Under the pieces are notes generated by a model. It saw only the letters and a program-made list of their open reading frames with translations. It had not been told where the DNA came from and ran no database searches. Made by a program: the position numbers and the translations under genes. A stretch of 7,637 nucleotides of DNA, from positions 1 to 7,637 of the forward strand of contig DATJUH010000234.1 in assembly GCA_035502515.1 (NCBI GenBank), in the 5' to 3' direction. Shown in pieces: positions 6,489 to 7,637 of the stretch. Every line of letters begins with the position of its first letter. Position 1 is the first letter of the stretch. Source of the stretch: Fen-671 sp035502515. Lineage in GTDB: Bacteria > Actinomycetota > Acidimicrobiia > Acidimicrobiales > Palsa-688.

Positions 6489-7391
6489 ATGAAAGCCCTT
6501 ACGCTGACATCATTTGGAGGCCTTGACGCCCTCGAGTTGGCTGATGTCCCTGGCACCGCTCCAGGGGAAGGCGAGGTGGTGGTCAACGTCCGTGCCGTCG
6601 CCCTCGGGCCCTGGGACCTTCGTGCTACACAGGGGTACTTCTCGGCGATGGGCGGCTCGACGGTGTTCCCTCAGGTCCAGGGCTGGGACTTTGCCGGTGA
6701 AACCGCAGATGGCCGGCGTGTCCTGGGCTTCGTGGCCCAGCCCTGGATGGGGGTCGGGTCCCTGGCCGAGCGGCTCGTGGTGCCGGCGGGAGTGCTGGCC
6801 GAGTTGCCCGACGGGCTCGATTGGGCCGCCGCCAGCGCCCTTCCTGTATGCGTCTTGACTGCCCACCTTTTGGTCGACGGCACGGGCGCCTCCGACGGCG
6901 ACCACCTTTTGGTGACCGGGGCGGCCGGAATGGTGGGCGGCTTTGCCGTCGAGTTGGCCCGGGCTCAGCGCGCCAACGTGATTGGCGCCGTGCGCCAAAG
7001 CGACGCCGAGGAGGCACGCCGCCTGGGTGTGGAAACGACCGTGAGCACGGGCGAAGACCTGGCGTCGAGCGTGCGGGCGGCGTGGCCCGAGGGTGCAGAT
7101 GCGTGCATGGACACGCTCGGCCTGGCCACGGCCGCACTGGAGTGCGTTCGCGACAGAGGCCGTTTCTTCACCACCGTCCCGGAGGCTGTGCCCGAGGCCA
7201 CCCGCGGGGTAGCGCCCCAGGGGGTCCAGGTACAGCCGGACCCTGAAACGCTGGGGGCCTTGGCCCGTCGGGCCGCCCGGGGCGAGCTGACCGTCCGTGT
7301 CGCCGAAGCCCTGCCCTGGGAGGAGTTCCGGCGCGGCTACGAACTGCTCGGCCGAGGCGGCCTGCACGGCAAGGTGGTGTTGACCCTTTAG
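6489..7391 (+). CDS. Zinc-free medium-chain reductase, quinone oxidoreductase-like
   Basis: A 300-residue NAD(P)H-dependent oxidoreductase of the medium-chain dehydrogenase/reductase superfamily, quinone oxidoreductase/zeta-crystallin branch. The N-terminus MKALTLTSFGGLDALEL matches the family's usual opening. Residues 1-120 form the GroES-like catalytic domain, and the Rossmann fold begins with VTGAAGMVGGFAVELA, whose GAAGMVG nucleotide loop is at residues 144-150. The end, GLHGKVVLTL, matches the family C-terminus. The Cys and His ligands of zinc-dependent alcohol dehydrogenases are absent, as expected for this branch. Length is slightly short but normal (300-330). The substrate is probably a quinone or an enone, but cannot be read from sequence. 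ATG 6489 is preferred over ATG 6480 on ribosome binding site and family start. It stands alone, with about 280 bases of non-coding sequence upstream and a hairpin downstream. Confidence 0.93.
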   Translation: MKALTLTSFGGLDALELADVPGTAPGEGEVVVNVRAVALGPWDLRATQGYFSAMGGSTVFPQVQGWDFAGETADGRRVLGFVAQPWMGVGSLAERLVVPAGVLAELPDGLDWAAASALPVCVLTAHLLVDGTGASDGDHLLVTGAAGMVGGFAVELARAQRANVIGAVRQSDAEEARRLGVETTVSTGEDLASSVRAAWPEGADACMDTLGLATAALECVRDRGRFFTTVPEAVPEATRGVAPQGVQVQPDPETLGALARRAARGELTVRVAEALPWEEFRRGYELLGRGGLHGKVVLTL

Positions 7392-7417
7392 GCGATGAGC
7401 GCACGCCTTGAAGCCTT

Positions 7418-7434
7418 CGTCCCGTGGCGGGACG
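7418..7434 (+). terminator. Perfect 7-bp hairpin after the oxidoreductase gene
   Basis: CGTCCCG (7418-7424) and CGGGACG (7428-7434) form a perfect stem with a TGG loop, 26 bases after the stop codon. No T run follows, so it fits the stem-only terminators proposed in high-GC bacteria rather than a classical intrinsic terminator. Confidence 0.45.
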
Positions 7435-7568
7435 CCCGAGCCCTTGGCGAGCCATTTCATCCCGTTTAACCAGCGATTCTTGCGGGAGAAGGTAACGATA
7501 GAACCATCTGTTCGCCCAATAGTGCGGGGAGGGTTGGCCTCCGGTGAGGAGGGTGAGAGACTGTCCGC

Positions 7569-7637
7569 GTGCGGGCCAATACTTCACGGGAGTTGCGGCT
7601 GGCGTTTGATTCTTCCGTCGCGCAGTACGACGCCGGC
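7569..7637 (+). CDS. N-terminus of a probable SAM-dependent methyltransferase (cut by window end)
   Basis: From GTG 7569 the frame reads VRANTSRELRLAFDSSVAQY then DAG and leaves the window. The core LAFDSSVAQYDAG matches the N-terminal helix of many actinobacterial class I SAM-dependent methyltransferases (FDxVAxxYDxxRP). The frame is open back to TGA 7554-7556. The start is uncertain: GTG 7569 is preceded by GAGAG 9 bases upstream, with AGGAGG too far at about 15 bases, while TTG 7593 has GGGAG directly against it. With only 23 codons visible, the SAM-binding motif is out of view and a truncated gene cannot be excluded. Confidence 0.5.
   Translation, partial: MRANTSRELRLAFDSSVAQYDAG

Noticed and set aside
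5912..6586. 224-codon minus-strand frame across the decayed region
   Set aside because: Low-complexity Ala/Ser/Arg/Gly sequence from the GC-rich repeat; it overlaps the start of the oxidoreductase gene and resembles no family.
6510..7460. 316-codon minus-strand frame opposite the oxidoreductase
   Set aside because: A common antisense artefact in high-GC genes; the plus-strand product matches a known family along its whole length.
1..7637. tRNA, rRNA, CRISPR array, insertion sequence or att site
   Set aside because: No cloverleaf, no regularly spaced repeats, no transposase or integrase coding sequence and no flanking terminal repeats were seen.

Overview
The window is high-GC DNA (roughly two-thirds G+C by eye) with actinobacterial-style gene content: an AfsR/SARP-type BTAD regulator fused to a cyclase-like domain and an ATPase, a nucleotidyltransferase of a type common in Actinomycetota, and a zinc-free quinone-oxidoreductase-like enzyme. 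An uncultured actinobacterium is the best guess, and Chloroflexota is possible. The first gene contains at least eight in-frame TTA codons, which argues against a Streptomyces-like host in which TTA is rare.

Layout. 1-3456 (+) is the 3' part of a very large regulator: BTAD, degenerate class III cyclase homology domain, P-loop ATPase, helical/TPR-like tail. Convergent to it, 3547-4791 (-) encodes a 414-residue protein that I do not recognise as an enzyme. Its N-terminus carries the short LQRQAGNRAVVNLL motif, which I associate with proteins linked to extracellular contractile injection systems (eCIS) and with DUF4157-type toxins. Its real start is a TTG with a perfect AGGAGG ribosome binding site, not the ATG further upstream. 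A compact 88-base divergent spacer with operator-like repeats separates it from a Pol-beta-type nucleotidyltransferase, 4880-5644 (+).

5645-6488 is a gene-poor stretch holding decayed coding sequence. There are probable remnants of a VOC/glyoxalase-like gene (about 5648-5898) and an Ala/Glu-rich fragment (about 6024-6211), whose frame is broken by a one-base slip inside a 9-base tandem repeat. 6489-7391 (+) encodes a medium-chain dehydrogenase/reductase of the zinc-free quinone oxidoreductase type, followed by a perfect hairpin. The right edge appears to contain the first codons of a class I SAM-dependent methyltransferase.

No operon links these genes clearly: strands alternate and gaps are wide, so this looks like an accessory, partly decayed region. 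The most interesting item is the candidate injected effector with an unrecognised C-terminal domain. Its neighbours in the window show no eCIS structural genes, so delivery by such a system is inference from the motif alone.
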